This document shows positions 45,231-53,907 of a stretch of 64,000 nucleotides of DNA, in pieces. Numbering within the stretch: the stretch's first letter is position 1; each line of letters opens with the position of its first letter. The notes under the pieces were generated by a model, which did not search any database, was not told where the DNA came from, and saw only the letters and a list, made by a program, of their open reading frames with translations. The translations under genes were made by a program, and so were the position numbers. The DNA is taken from the NCBI GenBank assembly GCA_947586055.1, contig CANPXL010000002.1, positions 1 through 64,000 on the forward strand. Reading direction: 5' to 3'. Source of the stretch: an uncultured Acetatifactor sp. (GTDB lineage: Bacteria; Bacillota; Clostridia; Lachnospirales; Lachnospiraceae).

Positions 45231-45558
45231 ATTCTTCCTAATGCAAATTTTTAATGACAAAACATGTCATAATTAGTTTATTATATCAATTATCCGATAT
45301 ATAAAATATAAACCCCTTTTTGCTGTTTTTTGCAGTAAAAAGGGGTTCTTTCTTGCTTCCCTGCAATCCGTACAGCTTCCCTGCTGCTATGTTCATTTAA
45401 TATTATATCGGCTGCAGTGTATCATTTGTTTAGTGTCTGCTCATCTGTAAAATATTACTAACTGTACCGCCGCAGCAGCCCCTCGCTGAAGCGTAAAGCA
45501 CACTACAAACTGGTTCTTTTGGCAAGAGCTTTTATCTCGGAATCAGCAATTCAAGATT
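45231..45558. other. non-coding stretch between the two glycan blocks
   Basis: No gene is supported. It contains a TATAAT box on the minus strand (45407-45402), a strong hairpin at 45311-45347, and a second TATAAT-like box (ATATAATAAAC, about 45280) close to licD. This would allow a leader with an attenuator, or simply termination of the upstream GDPD unit followed by a new promoter. Confidence 0.5.
45311..45347. terminator. hairpin terminator between the GDPD and licD units
   Basis: The stem AACCCCTTTTTGCTG / CAGTAAAAAGGGGTT has a seven-base loop and T-rich sequence on both sides. It most likely terminates the minus-strand GDPD transcript. Confidence 0.8.
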
Positions 45559-46290
45559 CTATTTTTGTAAATATCTTTCCGGCTCATTTAAAAACACATC
45601 CGTAATTCCCTGTTCTTCCAGCGCTTTCAGGTCCAGTACCGTTCCTGTAGGTTTTTCCGGATACAGATGTCCGGTAAACCATGCTCTGACCGCATATTCC
45701 TTAAGCTGTTCTGCCGGCAGATCCATATCCCGCCAGTGAGGATGAAGCGCAACGGCGCCGCATCCGCCCTTAAGCTTGTACAGACAGTCTGAGACCTTCC
45801 TGTCCAGAATTCCCAACTCCGCCTCTCTGTCCAGGCCCTTCAGCCGCTCCAAAGAAAGCGCGCTGAAAGAGGAATAGACGATGCTTTTCTGTAAACCTTT
45901 TTGATGAACCAGTTCCACTATTTTTTCTTCCATTCCCCGATAAGAAAACACAGAATTTTTTAGTTCTATGTTCAGCTTCAGCCCCTCCTTCAGGCGGGGT
46001 GTAAGTAGTTCCAAGACCTCCTCGATGGTCGGAATCCTTTCGGGTTTTCCTTCCCCGTACCCAATCTGAAGAACGCGCAGCTGCCTGAAAGTATAATCCT
46101 TCACATATCCCGTGCCATCGGTAGTCCGGTCCACCTTTTCGTCATGGATCACGACCATCTCTCCATCCTTTGTCAACTGGATATCCAGTTCGATGCCGAT
46201 AAGTCCCCTGATTTCCGCCGCCTTTTCAAAAGCGGTCAGCGTATTCTCCGGATATCTCTGACTGCAGCCTCTGTGCGCCCATATTTTCAT
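45559..46290 (-). CDS. glycerophosphodiester phosphodiesterase family protein
   Basis: A 243-residue GDPD-family TIM barrel hydrolysing glycerophosphodiesters to glycerol 3-phosphate and an alcohol. IWAHRGCSQRYPENTLTAFEKA has the catalytic histidine, GIELDIQLTKDGEMVVIHDEKVDRTT the metal ligands and second histidine. No signal peptide, so cytoplasmic. Its ATG overlaps the TagD-oxidoreductase stop by four bases, so it is coupled to CDP-glycerol metabolism and may recycle glycerol phosphate units. Confidence 0.9.
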   Translation of the reverse strand: MKIWAHRGCSQRYPENTLTAFEKAAEIRGLIGIELDIQLTKDGEMVVIHDEKVDRTTDGTGYVKDYTFRQLRVLQIGYGEGKPERIPTIEEVLELLTPRLKEGLKLNIELKNSVFSYRGMEEKIVELVHQKGLQKSIVYSSFSALSLERLKGLDREAELGILDRKVSDCLYKLKGGCGAVALHPHWRDMDLPAEQLKEYAVRAWFTGHLYPEKPTGTVLDLKALEEQGITDVFLNEPERYLQK

Positions 46291-47627
46291 ATCTTTCTAT
46301 TTTCTCCCGCCAAAAATTTTTCCATTATCCCCGCCATGGCAACGGATTCCTCTCGTGTCAGTTTAAAGTCATTTTTCTCACCTGCATCAAGACTGGCCAG
46401 CAGATCGCTGATCTCATAGCGAAGCCCTTCTCCGAGAAAACGCTCCGAATATTTTTCCACTTCTCCGGGATTTTCATAATGTACTTCAAAGTAAGCTGTC
46501 TTCCACCAGGGAGCTTCTGCTACGATATAGCCCCTTGTTCCGGCGATCAGCAGTCTCCCCTCCGATTTCACGCCCAGACCGCACGTTACAGATGCCATAC
46601 CATGCGGATATCGGAAAGATGCTCTTGTAAACAGATCCAAACCGTTAGTTCCTCTGATTGTATCAAAAGAAACCTTCTCATATTTCGTTCCAAACAATTT
46701 CAGAACAGGAAGCGTCACATAACTTCCCAGCTCCGTAAAACTGCCGCCATAGCGCAGATCTGTCAGTTCTCTGGATTCTTTTTTTTCCAGTTTGGTAAAA
46801 CAGGCTTCCACGTTTCGGATGCTGCCGATCGTACCGCTGCAGGCTATTCCGAGCAGCTTACTGAATCCGGGGCAATACGCCGTCTTGACCCCTTCATAGA
46901 GAATCAGACCTTTTTCTTTGGCATATCCATATAGTTCTTCCGCTTCCTGTCTGCACAAAACCATCGGTTTCTCACAAAGTACATGTTTGCCATGTTCCAG
47001 CGCCGCCCTGATATATCCGTAATGTGTCTCATGTGGCGACGCAACGTAAACGATATCAACTGCGTCAAAAAAATCCTCCTTCTTTTCGTAATAATCAATG
47101 CTCCACTTTTCCGCAAAACGTTTCGCGCTGTCCGTATGCGGATTATACACTCCCTGAACATTTATGCCGCTGACCAAAGTAACCTCCGGCACGGCCCGTT
47201 CGGCAATACGGCCCGTACCAATAATGCCGAATCTCTGAATCCTCCTGCTGCGTTCTCTCAGCATGGTGCTGGAAATATTTTTGGTGCGTTCAATATAGAC
47301 GACTTTACAGTAATCCCTCAGGTAATCAAACTGACCCACCCAGTCCGATCCCACGGTGAAAATGTCGATGTGATATTTCTTAATATCGCTGAATTTCTGT
47401 CCCGGCGTTTCCTCGATGATCACCTCATCCGCAAAGCCGGTCTTTTTCACATTTTCAATCCTTGTCACAAGGGAATCTATCACGTTCAGTTTTCCCCTGG
47501 TACGGTCATAGGCCTCTGTTGTTACGCCCACGATCAGATAATCTCCCAGCGCTTTTGCCCGCTGCAGCAGGCGATAATGGCCCTCGTGGAACAGATCGAA
47601 CGTTCCGTATGTGATTACCTTTACCAT
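46287..47627 (-). CDS. TagD-like cytidylyltransferase fused to Gfo/Idh/MocA oxidoreductase
   Basis: A 446-residue fusion. Residues 1-128 are a glycerol-3-phosphate cytidylyltransferase (VITYGTFDLFHEGHYRLLQR, ISSTMLRERSR), making CDP-glycerol. Residues 130-446 are a Gfo/Idh/MocA NAD(P)-dependent oxidoreductase (FGIIGTGRIAERAVPEV, VYVASPHETHYGYI, HVLCEKPMVL with the conserved EKP). Together they could make and oxidise or reduce a CDP-linked polyol or sugar. The ATG at 47627 follows AAAAGGGGAG. The fusion is intact and in one frame. Confidence 0.88.
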   Translation of the reverse strand: MVKVITYGTFDLFHEGHYRLLQRAKALGDYLIVGVTTEAYDRTRGKLNVIDSLVTRIENVKKTGFADEVIIEETPGQKFSDIKKYHIDIFTVGSDWVGQFDYLRDYCKVVYIERTKNISSTMLRERSRRIQRFGIIGTGRIAERAVPEVTLVSGINVQGVYNPHTDSAKRFAEKWSIDYYEKKEDFFDAVDIVYVASPHETHYGYIRAALEHGKHVLCEKPMVLCRQEAEELYGYAKEKGLILYEGVKTAYCPGFSKLLGIACSGTIGSIRNVEACFTKLEKKESRELTDLRYGGSFTELGSYVTLPVLKLFGTKYEKVSFDTIRGTNGLDLFTRASFRYPHGMASVTCGLGVKSEGRLLIAGTRGYIVAEAPWWKTAYFEVHYENPGEVEKYSERFLGEGLRYEISDLLASLDAGEKNDFKLTREESVAMAGIMEKFLAGENRKI

Positions 47628-47651
47628 GCGTATTCTCCCCTTTTCCGTATA

Positions 47652-50204
47652 TTATGACAAACTGTTTTTGATATACTGATGAATCTTTTCTCCGCATGTA
47701 CCGTCGATATTTGCCACAATCTCACCGTAGGCTTCCAGCTGTGCCTTCCGGTTAAAAGCGTTCCCCTTCCCGCTGCCGTCCAGAAAGTCTTTCAGTGAAT
47801 ACAGGGCTTTTTCCTCACAGGCATACTGCTGCCACTCCGAACATGAACCGAACCCAGGTTCATGCCGTTCCAGCTCTTTTCGGTCAAAGACAATTGGAAT
47901 CTCGCGCCAGTCTCCTGTGGCCGGATTCACATCATAAAGTCTGCGTCCCTGGTTATCGAACAGCCGCCATGTCCCCTCCCCAAGAGAGTCTGTTCTCCGC
48001 AGAAAGGTTGCTCTGCTCCAGGAAAAAAGATAACCGTTCTTTTCTTCCGTTCCCATCTCGTACGGCGGCTTCCATTCCACCACCCGCCCCGTCTTCGTGT
48101 CCAGACATAAGAACCTGTCTCCCCAGCATGGGGCAAAAATCATTTGATCTCCACTCTCCGCCACCGTAGTGAAAGGTCTTTCCCGGCACGGGTAACCATA
48201 AGGCACATAAAGACATTGAAATTCCGGAATTTTTACCTGAAATTTCTTTTTTTCCCCCGTCTTCGGATCCCAGCGGATCACGGTATTTCCTTCATATGGC
48301 AGAAGCCAGATAAAATCTCCCAACGGAATCAGAGCAAGGCATCCTCCATCCCGCTCTGTTCCCACGCTCACTCTGTTTACTGTTCCCCTGTCGGCGTCCA
48401 GAGACAACACTTCTCCATCCGCAGGGGAGGCAAGAAACAGACGCCGTTCCCAGACACAGTTCCCTCCTATCCTTCGGTTCCCCTGCACCATTTTAACAAA
48501 GACATCATTATATCCTTCTATGTAAGTCACCTGATCTGTCCTTGTATCGATCTTTACCACAGCCGGGTAGTTCACTGGTATCAGAAACAGAAATTCTCCG
48601 ATATTCCACGCGCTACAGAACGCTCCGCCGCGCTCTATCCGCCGTTCCAGAGAAATCCGTTTTACAATTCTGTGATCCGCAACAACCAACACATCCTGCG
48701 CGCTGGCCGGGCACACATATACTTTTCCCCCCATCTCCAATGCCCTTATATAATAACTGTCGGAGATCCTGTCCGAAAGACTGCAGTAAAATTCATAGCG
48801 ATAATCATGATCCGGCGCATAATACAGTTGGTTCCTCTGCGTAACGATCCAGTCGTCATGACCGTCCAGAAAAAAGCCCCTGATCATTTCCCCTCTCCAG
48901 TCGTCTTCTTTCGGCAGAGAATGGATTTTATTGTTCAATAGAAAAATAGGCTTCCCCGCCACGCCAAACAGGGATGTCACGCTGGTTCCGCCGTCACCGA
49001 TGTAGGCATCACAGAATGCAATGGTTTTTTCAATGTCCGGCGTATTGTCATAAATTCCGATCTGTTCCTCCAGAAATTTTTTTCGCAGCCGTTCAAAAAA
49101 AGGTTTGAAATCGGATCGCATGGAATGAAAAGTAGACTCCAGCAACGGATGCGGTCTCCACAGCAGGCAGGCATCCTCCCGACCCTGAAAAGTATTGAAC
49201 ACATACTCCATCTTCTGCAGGAAGTTTGCGGTATCTCCAAGCATTCCGTTGAGACTGGTGTTATAAAAATATACCTTTTTTTTCGTGCCGTCGGCGCGGA
49301 TGACCTTTTTCTTCCATGAGACAGGCGGCTCCGGCGGATTCTGGCACAGACGAATGATCCTGTCAAACTTCGGCGAGCCCAATGCGAGAAGTTTCTCCCG
49401 GGGAATCTGCTGATCAAAAAAATTTTTGTACTTATCCGCCTGTACCACAATATAGTCCGTGTTTGGATAGGCCAGACACATTGCCTGTCCTTCCGCCATC
49501 CCCCCGGACGTGGAGTAGTAAGGTACATACACCAGCTTTTCCGTATAGTTTTTCAGCTGATCCGAATAAAACCTCGGATCAATGCTGGTCACATAATTTC
49601 CGTTATCATAGGGATTATGAATGTATATCACATCAGGCCGGTTTTTCTCAAGAGAATACTCTTCATAGTTCACCACCGGCACATATTCCGGCAAATCGTT
49701 GCCTTCATAATGATAACGGCCAAGGCGGCCATCCGGATTTCGGTCATAATAGGGGATCGGAATCACATAAGCGTCACAGTCCGGATCTGCGTCAGCAGCC
49801 ATCCATATACTCTCCAGCGAGTCCCACATTGCAGCCTTATATGGTAAAAAGACAATTTCCGTTCTTACCCTGATCTCGTTTCTGACACTGTTGGATACCA
49901 ATACCAGCGATTTTCTGAGTTTCCTGTACAGGCTGCCGGAATTGATCTGTCCGTCGGAGCTGATCTCCCCATACACCTGATAAACCGTCTCACAATAATC
50001 CTCCAACAGAGAAATGGCAGGAAACGACTCTCCTTCTCTTGTCTCGATAAGTTCGCCCAGTCTGATGGCGCCCTCCTGACATTGTTCCAACAGTTCTCCC
50101 GCTTTTTCCGTTTTGCCGTTTTCTATGTCTTTTCGGATTTCATCATGAGCCTGCTCCAAGATCCTGATAAATTCTTCCGCCTGTTTTTTTTCCGTCTTTC
50201 TCAT
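47652..50204 (-). CDS. large glycerophosphotransferase-like protein with propeller-like C-terminus
   Basis: An 850-residue protein starting at ATG 50204 (MRKTEKKQAEEF; RBS GGAGAATGAT). A helical N-terminus (1-105) is followed by a region similar to CDP-glycerol glycerophosphotransferases, about 110-430: EIVFLPYKAAMWDSLESIW, DVIYIHNPYDNGNYVTSI, LLWRPHPLLEST and FCDAYIGDGGTSVTSLFGVAGKP. From about 480 to 760 there are several repeats of about 50 residues with FLASPADGEVLSLDADRG, NTVIRWDPKTGEKKKF and FLCLDTKTGRVVEW, resembling beta-propeller blades. It heads the locus. A polymerase that reads or binds the glycan via the propeller is possible. Exact function unknown. Confidence 0.7.
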   Translation of the reverse strand: MRKTEKKQAEEFIRILEQAHDEIRKDIENGKTEKAGELLEQCQEGAIRLGELIETREGESFPAISLLEDYCETVYQVYGEISSDGQINSGSLYRKLRKSLVLVSNSVRNEIRVRTEIVFLPYKAAMWDSLESIWMAADADPDCDAYVIPIPYYDRNPDGRLGRYHYEGNDLPEYVPVVNYEEYSLEKNRPDVIYIHNPYDNGNYVTSIDPRFYSDQLKNYTEKLVYVPYYSTSGGMAEGQAMCLAYPNTDYIVVQADKYKNFFDQQIPREKLLALGSPKFDRIIRLCQNPPEPPVSWKKKVIRADGTKKKVYFYNTSLNGMLGDTANFLQKMEYVFNTFQGREDACLLWRPHPLLESTFHSMRSDFKPFFERLRKKFLEEQIGIYDNTPDIEKTIAFCDAYIGDGGTSVTSLFGVAGKPIFLLNNKIHSLPKEDDWRGEMIRGFFLDGHDDWIVTQRNQLYYAPDHDYRYEFYCSLSDRISDSYYIRALEMGGKVYVCPASAQDVLVVADHRIVKRISLERRIERGGAFCSAWNIGEFLFLIPVNYPAVVKIDTRTDQVTYIEGYNDVFVKMVQGNRRIGGNCVWERRLFLASPADGEVLSLDADRGTVNRVSVGTERDGGCLALIPLGDFIWLLPYEGNTVIRWDPKTGEKKKFQVKIPEFQCLYVPYGYPCRERPFTTVAESGDQMIFAPCWGDRFLCLDTKTGRVVEWKPPYEMGTEEKNGYLFSWSRATFLRRTDSLGEGTWRLFDNQGRRLYDVNPATGDWREIPIVFDRKELERHEPGFGSCSEWQQYACEEKALYSLKDFLDGSGKGNAFNRKAQLEAYGEIVANIDGTCGEKIHQYIKNSLS

Positions 50205-50279
50205 ATCATTCTCCATGTCCGGATTCCGGAGACATAATTTCCAATCTCCGAAGACAGCTGTTTTTTATAACAACAAAAA

Positions 50280-50314
50280 GAACCTTTTATTGCTGCATCC
50301 GCAATAAAAGGTTC
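50280..50314 (-). terminator. terminator of the GNAT gene
   Basis: A perfect 14-bp stem (GAACCTTTTATTGC / GCAATAAAAGGTTC) is followed by TTTTTGTTGTT on the minus strand, 80 bp beyond the GNAT stop and upstream of the glycan locus. Confidence 0.9.
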
Positions 50315-50393
50315 CCTCCCTGTTTTATCAAACGCAGCTTCCCTTCTGCTCTTATTCTGTTTTACATAATTCTATTTTAACACACAAAAAGAC

Positions 50394-51125
50394 TTAAGAC
50401 AATACTTCCGCAACCAGTCTCACATATTCCTTTCCCTGCAGCACGACTGTTTCCTCCCGCCGGAAGCCGAGTTTCCGGCACAGCTTCAGGGACGCTTCGT
50501 TTCCCGGCTCCACCATGGCCTGCACCTTTTCAAATCCCAGCGCCTCCCAGCCGTATTCCATGATCCGGCGGCAGACTTCTTCCCCATAACCCCTGTGCTG
50601 CCATGGCACGCCGATAATAAACCCAAGCTCCGGCTCCTCATACCCTTCCCGGAAAGCGAAGCCGGCCCGGCCTATGACCTCTCCGCCTTCCCGCTTCACT
50701 ACCGTCCAGACGCCGAACTCATAAAAAGTGTAGACTTTTTCGATATATTCCCTGATATACTCCTTTTCCTGTTCGATCTCGGGATAAAGCCCTTCCATGT
50801 ATTTCGTGATGGCGGGGTCGCTGTAAATCCGGTAAAAAGCCTCCACATCCTCCGGCGTTGTCTCCCGGATCAGGCAGCGCTCCGTCTCCGCGATCCGCCA
50901 GGGAAGTCCTTTCTGGCGCCGGTACACCCTTTCCGCATATTCCGGATCCAGATTTTCCGGATCCTCCACCGCGTACAGAAAACCGGAAAAATCCTGTTCC
51001 CGGTTCCCTTCGTGAAGATAGATCATCACAGCGTCCCCGGCGTCCCTGAATGTCCGGGCGGTTTCCGGATCATCCGTAATGTACAGCGCGCCGTCCCTCA
51101 AAACTGTTTTTTTGATGTAACTCAC
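50394..51125 (-). CDS. GNAT family N-acetyltransferase
   Basis: A 243-residue acetyltransferase. Residues 85-243 have the GNAT fold of the RimJ/RimL-like type: CLIRETTPEDVEAFYRIYSD, GRAGFAF, ELGFIIGVPWQHRGYGEEVCRRI (acetyl-CoA loop) and GNEASLKLCRKLGFRRE. The first 80 residues are an extra domain of unknown role (YITDDPETARTFRDAGD). Acceptor unknown. The start is GTG 51125. A single-gene unit with its own terminator. Confidence 0.85.
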   Translation of the reverse strand: MSYIKKTVLRDGALYITDDPETARTFRDAGDAVMIYLHEGNREQDFSGFLYAVEDPENLDPEYAERVYRRQKGLPWRIAETERCLIRETTPEDVEAFYRIYSDPAITKYMEGLYPEIEQEKEYIREYIEKVYTFYEFGVWTVVKREGGEVIGRAGFAFREGYEEPELGFIIGVPWQHRGYGEEVCRRIMEYGWEALGFEKVQAMVEPGNEASLKLCRKLGFRREETVVLQGKEYVRLVAEVLS

Positions 51126-51297
51126 TTTCCCTGTTCCCTCTTTACATCATTTCCCTTTTAAGATACAATCATTGTATCACAGACAAATACCCCACAGCAA
51201 GCCGAGGGGAAATTAATTCCGCAGATTGCAGCCGGCGCACGGAATTCTGCATGCTCCGGTCCCTGCCTTGCGGATTTCAGAAAGGAACGAATCAGTC

Positions 51298-51819
51298 ATG
51301 GCGCAAAATCCCATCGTAACCATCAAAATGAAAGGCGGCGACACCATCCGTCTGGAACTGTATCCGGATGTGGCTCCCGTCTCCGTAAACAACTTTATCA
51401 GCCTGATCAACAAAAAGTTCTATGACGGCCTGATCTTCCACCGGGTAATCAAGGGCTTCATGATTCAGGGCGGCTGCCCCGACGGCACCGGCATGGGCGG
51501 CCCCGGCTATCAGATCAGGGGCGAATTTGCCCAAAACGGCTTTGAAAACACGCTGAAACATACAGAAGGCGTGCTCTCCATGGCAAGATCCATGCACCCG
51601 GATTCCGCCGGCTCCCAGTTTTTCATCATGCACAAAAACGCGCCGCATCTGGACGGCGCTTACGCAGCGTTCGGAAAAGTGATCGAGGGAATGGATGTGG
51701 TGAACCGCATCGCCGAGACCCGCACGGACTACAGCGACAGACCGCTGGAGCCCCAGATCATGGAGACCGTAACCGTGGAAACCTTCGGCGTGGAATATCC
51801 GGAACCGGAGAAACTCTAA
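51298..51819 (+). CDS. peptidyl-prolyl cis-trans isomerase (cyclophilin type)
   Basis: A 173-residue cyclophilin. FYDGLIFHRVIKGFMIQGG carries the active-site Arg and Phe-Met-Gln, GVLSMARSMHPDSAGSQFFI the second half, and HLDGAYAAFGKVIEGMDVV the third (the usual active-site Trp is replaced by Tyr or Ala). The start ATG 51298 (MAQNPIVTIKMKGGD) follows AAAGGA. No signal peptide, so cytoplasmic. A single plus-strand gene. Confidence 0.94.
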   Translation: MAQNPIVTIKMKGGDTIRLELYPDVAPVSVNNFISLINKKFYDGLIFHRVIKGFMIQGGCPDGTGMGGPGYQIRGEFAQNGFENTLKHTEGVLSMARSMHPDSAGSQFFIMHKNAPHLDGAYAAFGKVIEGMDVVNRIAETRTDYSDRPLEPQIMETVTVETFGVEYPEPEKL

Positions 51820-51965
51820 AGACATTCCGGGATCGCTTCTCGCCGCATCCTCCGCGGAGCAGGCTGTCCTGACCTGTCATCGGTATCCGGCAGTCCCCCG
51901 GTACCGGTCTCAGATCGGGATAAGCCCCTTCCGCCGGATATTCCCCGTCTTATACGTCTTATATC

Positions 51966-52367
51966 TTATATGTCATATTTCTTCATGGTCTCCGCGCCGC
52001 GGTACTCATGCTTCTCGTAATAACCGATCAGCCTGCCATTGTCCCGAAGCGCTACCATATAAACATCCTTATTCTGTTTTTCATTATGAAACGTATACAC
52101 GATGTTATGGTTCCCGTCCGAAGCGAACCAGTCCGTCACCCGCTTTATCTTTTCCGCCGATTCCGGATTGTGGCACGCGAGCAGACTCTTCCCGATCAGC
52201 TTTTCCCCGCCCCGCTTTGCATAGTTTTCCACCGCCGCCGGATTCATGTAAAGGATCTCATGCTCCAGATTACAGATAACCACCGGGCAGCGGTCCTGCT
52301 CTATAATGCTCCTGAAAAAAATTTCGTTCGTTTCTTTTCGTTCCCTTGCGTTCTCTTTTTCTGACAT
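51966..52367 (-). CDS. small PAS domain protein
   Basis: A 133-residue single PAS domain protein: FFRSIIEQDRCPVVICNLEHEILYMNPAAVENYAKRGGEKLIGKSLLACHNPES and a C-terminal beta strand NKDVYMVALRDNGRLIGYYEKH. No output domain is attached. PAS domains sense ligands or redox, so this may be a standalone sensor or adaptor. ATG 52367 follows GGGAGGG. Its partner is not visible. Confidence 0.82.
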   Translation of the reverse strand: MSEKENARERKETNEIFFRSIIEQDRCPVVICNLEHEILYMNPAAVENYAKRGGEKLIGKSLLACHNPESAEKIKRVTDWFASDGNHNIVYTFHNEKQNKDVYMVALRDNGRLIGYYEKHEYRGAETMKKYDI

Positions 52368-52736
52368 AAGCGCCCTCCCGTGCAAAATCCGTCGTAAAAA
52401 ATTCCTTTTGGAAGAATTATATCACAAAAACGCCTGTCATTTCCGTCGTTCATATTTTGTTCACAATTCATTCAATTTTATTTTCCTTTTTCATCATGAT
52501 TTAGACATTTCTGCTGGCTATACTGAAAGCAACTCAATAAATTACAAAAGAGTTACGGCAGCCACAGTTTGCTATTTACTATAAAACTTTTTTTCATAAT
52601 AAATGCCAGAGAACCGGGTTCTCTGGCATCCTCCCTTTTCTGGGATCTTTTTTCTTTCACATTCCGGGAAATGTTTCTCCCGAAAATGTAACAATTTGGC
52701 CCGGAAGTTGTTTGTTTGTTTCTTTCCAGAATATGC
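52368..52736. other. non-coding stretch upstream of fba
   Basis: No gene is supported. It contains a perfect hairpin (ATGCCAGAGAACC / GGTTCTCTGGCAT, 52603-52629) and a TATACT box near 52522 on the plus strand. A short non-coding transcript ending at the hairpin is conceivable, but no T-tract follows directly on the plus strand. Confidence 0.4.
52603..52629. repeat. perfect inverted repeat upstream of fba
   Basis: 13-bp arms with almost no loop; TTTATTATG follows on the minus strand and CCTCCCTTTT on the plus strand. It lies about 110 bp upstream of the fba promoter. Terminator, operator and small-RNA end are all possible. Confidence 0.6.
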
Positions 52737-52765
52737 TTGCGAAAGGCCATGCTTTAGGGTATAAT
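52737..52765 (+). promoter_or_regulatory. promoter of fba
   Basis: TTGCGA (52737-52742), a 17-bp spacer and a consensus TATAAT (52760-52765) lie 65 bp upstream of the aldolase start. Confidence 0.85.
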
Positions 52766-52830
52766 AAAAGCCGTAATCAATTATCGGCCTGACATCCGGT
52801 CAGAATCCTATAGGAAAGGTGGTAATGACA

Positions 52831-53799
52831 ATGCCATTAGTTACAACAAAAGAAATGTTTGAGAAGGCATACAACGGCGGTTACGCAGTTGGTGCGTTCA
52901 ATGTCAACAACATGGAGATCGTTCAGGGTATCACGGAAGCAGCCGGCGAGCTGAACAGCCCCGTGATCCTTCAGGTATCCAAGGGTGCGAGAGCCTATGC
53001 GAACCATACTTATCTGGTGAAGCTGGTGGAAGCCGCAGTAGAGGAAAACCCCCAGATTCCCATCGCCCTGCATCTGGACCACGGCGATACTTTTGAACTT
53101 TGCAAATCCTGCATCGACGGCGGCTTTACTTCCGTTATGATCGACGCTTCCTCCAAGTCCTTCGAGGAGAACATCGCCCTGACCAAACAGGTCGTTGAAT
53201 ACGCTCATGCCCACGGCGTGGTTGTTGAGGCCGAGCTGGGAACGCTGGCAGGCGTGGAAGACGAGGTTTCCGTTGAATCCGGTCATGAATCTTACACCCG
53301 CCCTGAAGAGGTGGAGGAATTTGTTTCCAGAACCGGGTGCGACTCTCTTGCCATCGCGATCGGCACCTCCCACGGCGCTTACAAGTTTACGGCTGCACAG
53401 TGTACAAGAAACGCCGACGGCATCCTTGTTCCCCCTCCGCTTCGCTTTGACGTGCTGGAAGAGTGCATCAAGCGCCTTCCCGGATTCCCCATCGTTCTGC
53501 ACGGCTCCTCTTCCGTACCTCAGGAGTTTGTCAAGATGGTCAACCAGTACGGCGGAAATATGCCCGACGCAGTAGGCATTCCCGAGGAACAGCTCCGCAG
53601 GGCCGCAGAGCTTGCCGTATGTAAGATCAATATCGATTCCGATATCCGTCTTGCCATGACCGGCAACATCCGCAAGTATTTTGCAGAGCATCCGGATCAC
53701 TTTGATCCCCGCCAGTACCTGAAACCCGCCCGTCAGGCCGTCAAGGATATGGTCGCTCATAAGATCGTAAATGTCCTCGGTTCCAACGGAAAGGCATAA
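52831..53799 (+). CDS. fba: class II fructose-1,6-bisphosphate aldolase
   Basis: A 322-residue zinc-dependent aldolase of glycolysis and gluconeogenesis. VGAFNVNNMEIVQGI, the zinc and catalytic segment ALHLDHGDTFELCKSCIDGG, AELGTLAGVEDEV, IGTSHGAYKF and VLHGSSSVPQEF are all present, then KINIDSDIRLAMTG. The start is ATG 52831 (MPLVTTKEMF), 8 bp after AGGTGG; earlier in-frame GTG/ATG codons overlap the ribosome site. It has its own promoter and terminator. The codon use is that of a highly expressed gene. Confidence 0.97.
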   Translation: MPLVTTKEMFEKAYNGGYAVGAFNVNNMEIVQGITEAAGELNSPVILQVSKGARAYANHTYLVKLVEAAVEENPQIPIALHLDHGDTFELCKSCIDGGFTSVMIDASSKSFEENIALTKQVVEYAHAHGVVVEAELGTLAGVEDEVSVESGHESYTRPEEVEEFVSRTGCDSLAIAIGTSHGAYKFTAAQCTRNADGILVPPPLRFDVLEECIKRLPGFPIVLHGSSSVPQEFVKMVNQYGGNMPDAVGIPEEQLRRAAELAVCKINIDSDIRLAMTGNIRKYFAEHPDHFDPRQYLKPARQAVKDMVAHKIVNVLGSNGKA

Positions 53800-53812
53800 A
53801 TACACGAAACAG

Positions 53813-53862
53813 AAAGAGCCGTTGCTCCGGCAAAATCCTTCAGCCGGGCAGCGGCTCTTTTT
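53813..53862 (+). terminator. terminator of fba
   Basis: The stem AAAGAGCCG.TGC.CCGGC / GCCGG..GCGGCTCTTT is followed by TTTTTC, 14 bp after the fba stop. It may also serve the convergent lipoprotein gene. Confidence 0.88.
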
Positions 53863-53907
53863 CATTCTGTTTCCACCCTTATCTCTTCCGCGGGTTCTCC
53901 GAATACG

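Noticed and set aside
52837-53865. 342-residue minus-strand ORF opposite fba
   Set aside because: Shadow of the aldolase gene; the aldolase has full catalytic motifs, promoter, RBS and terminator.
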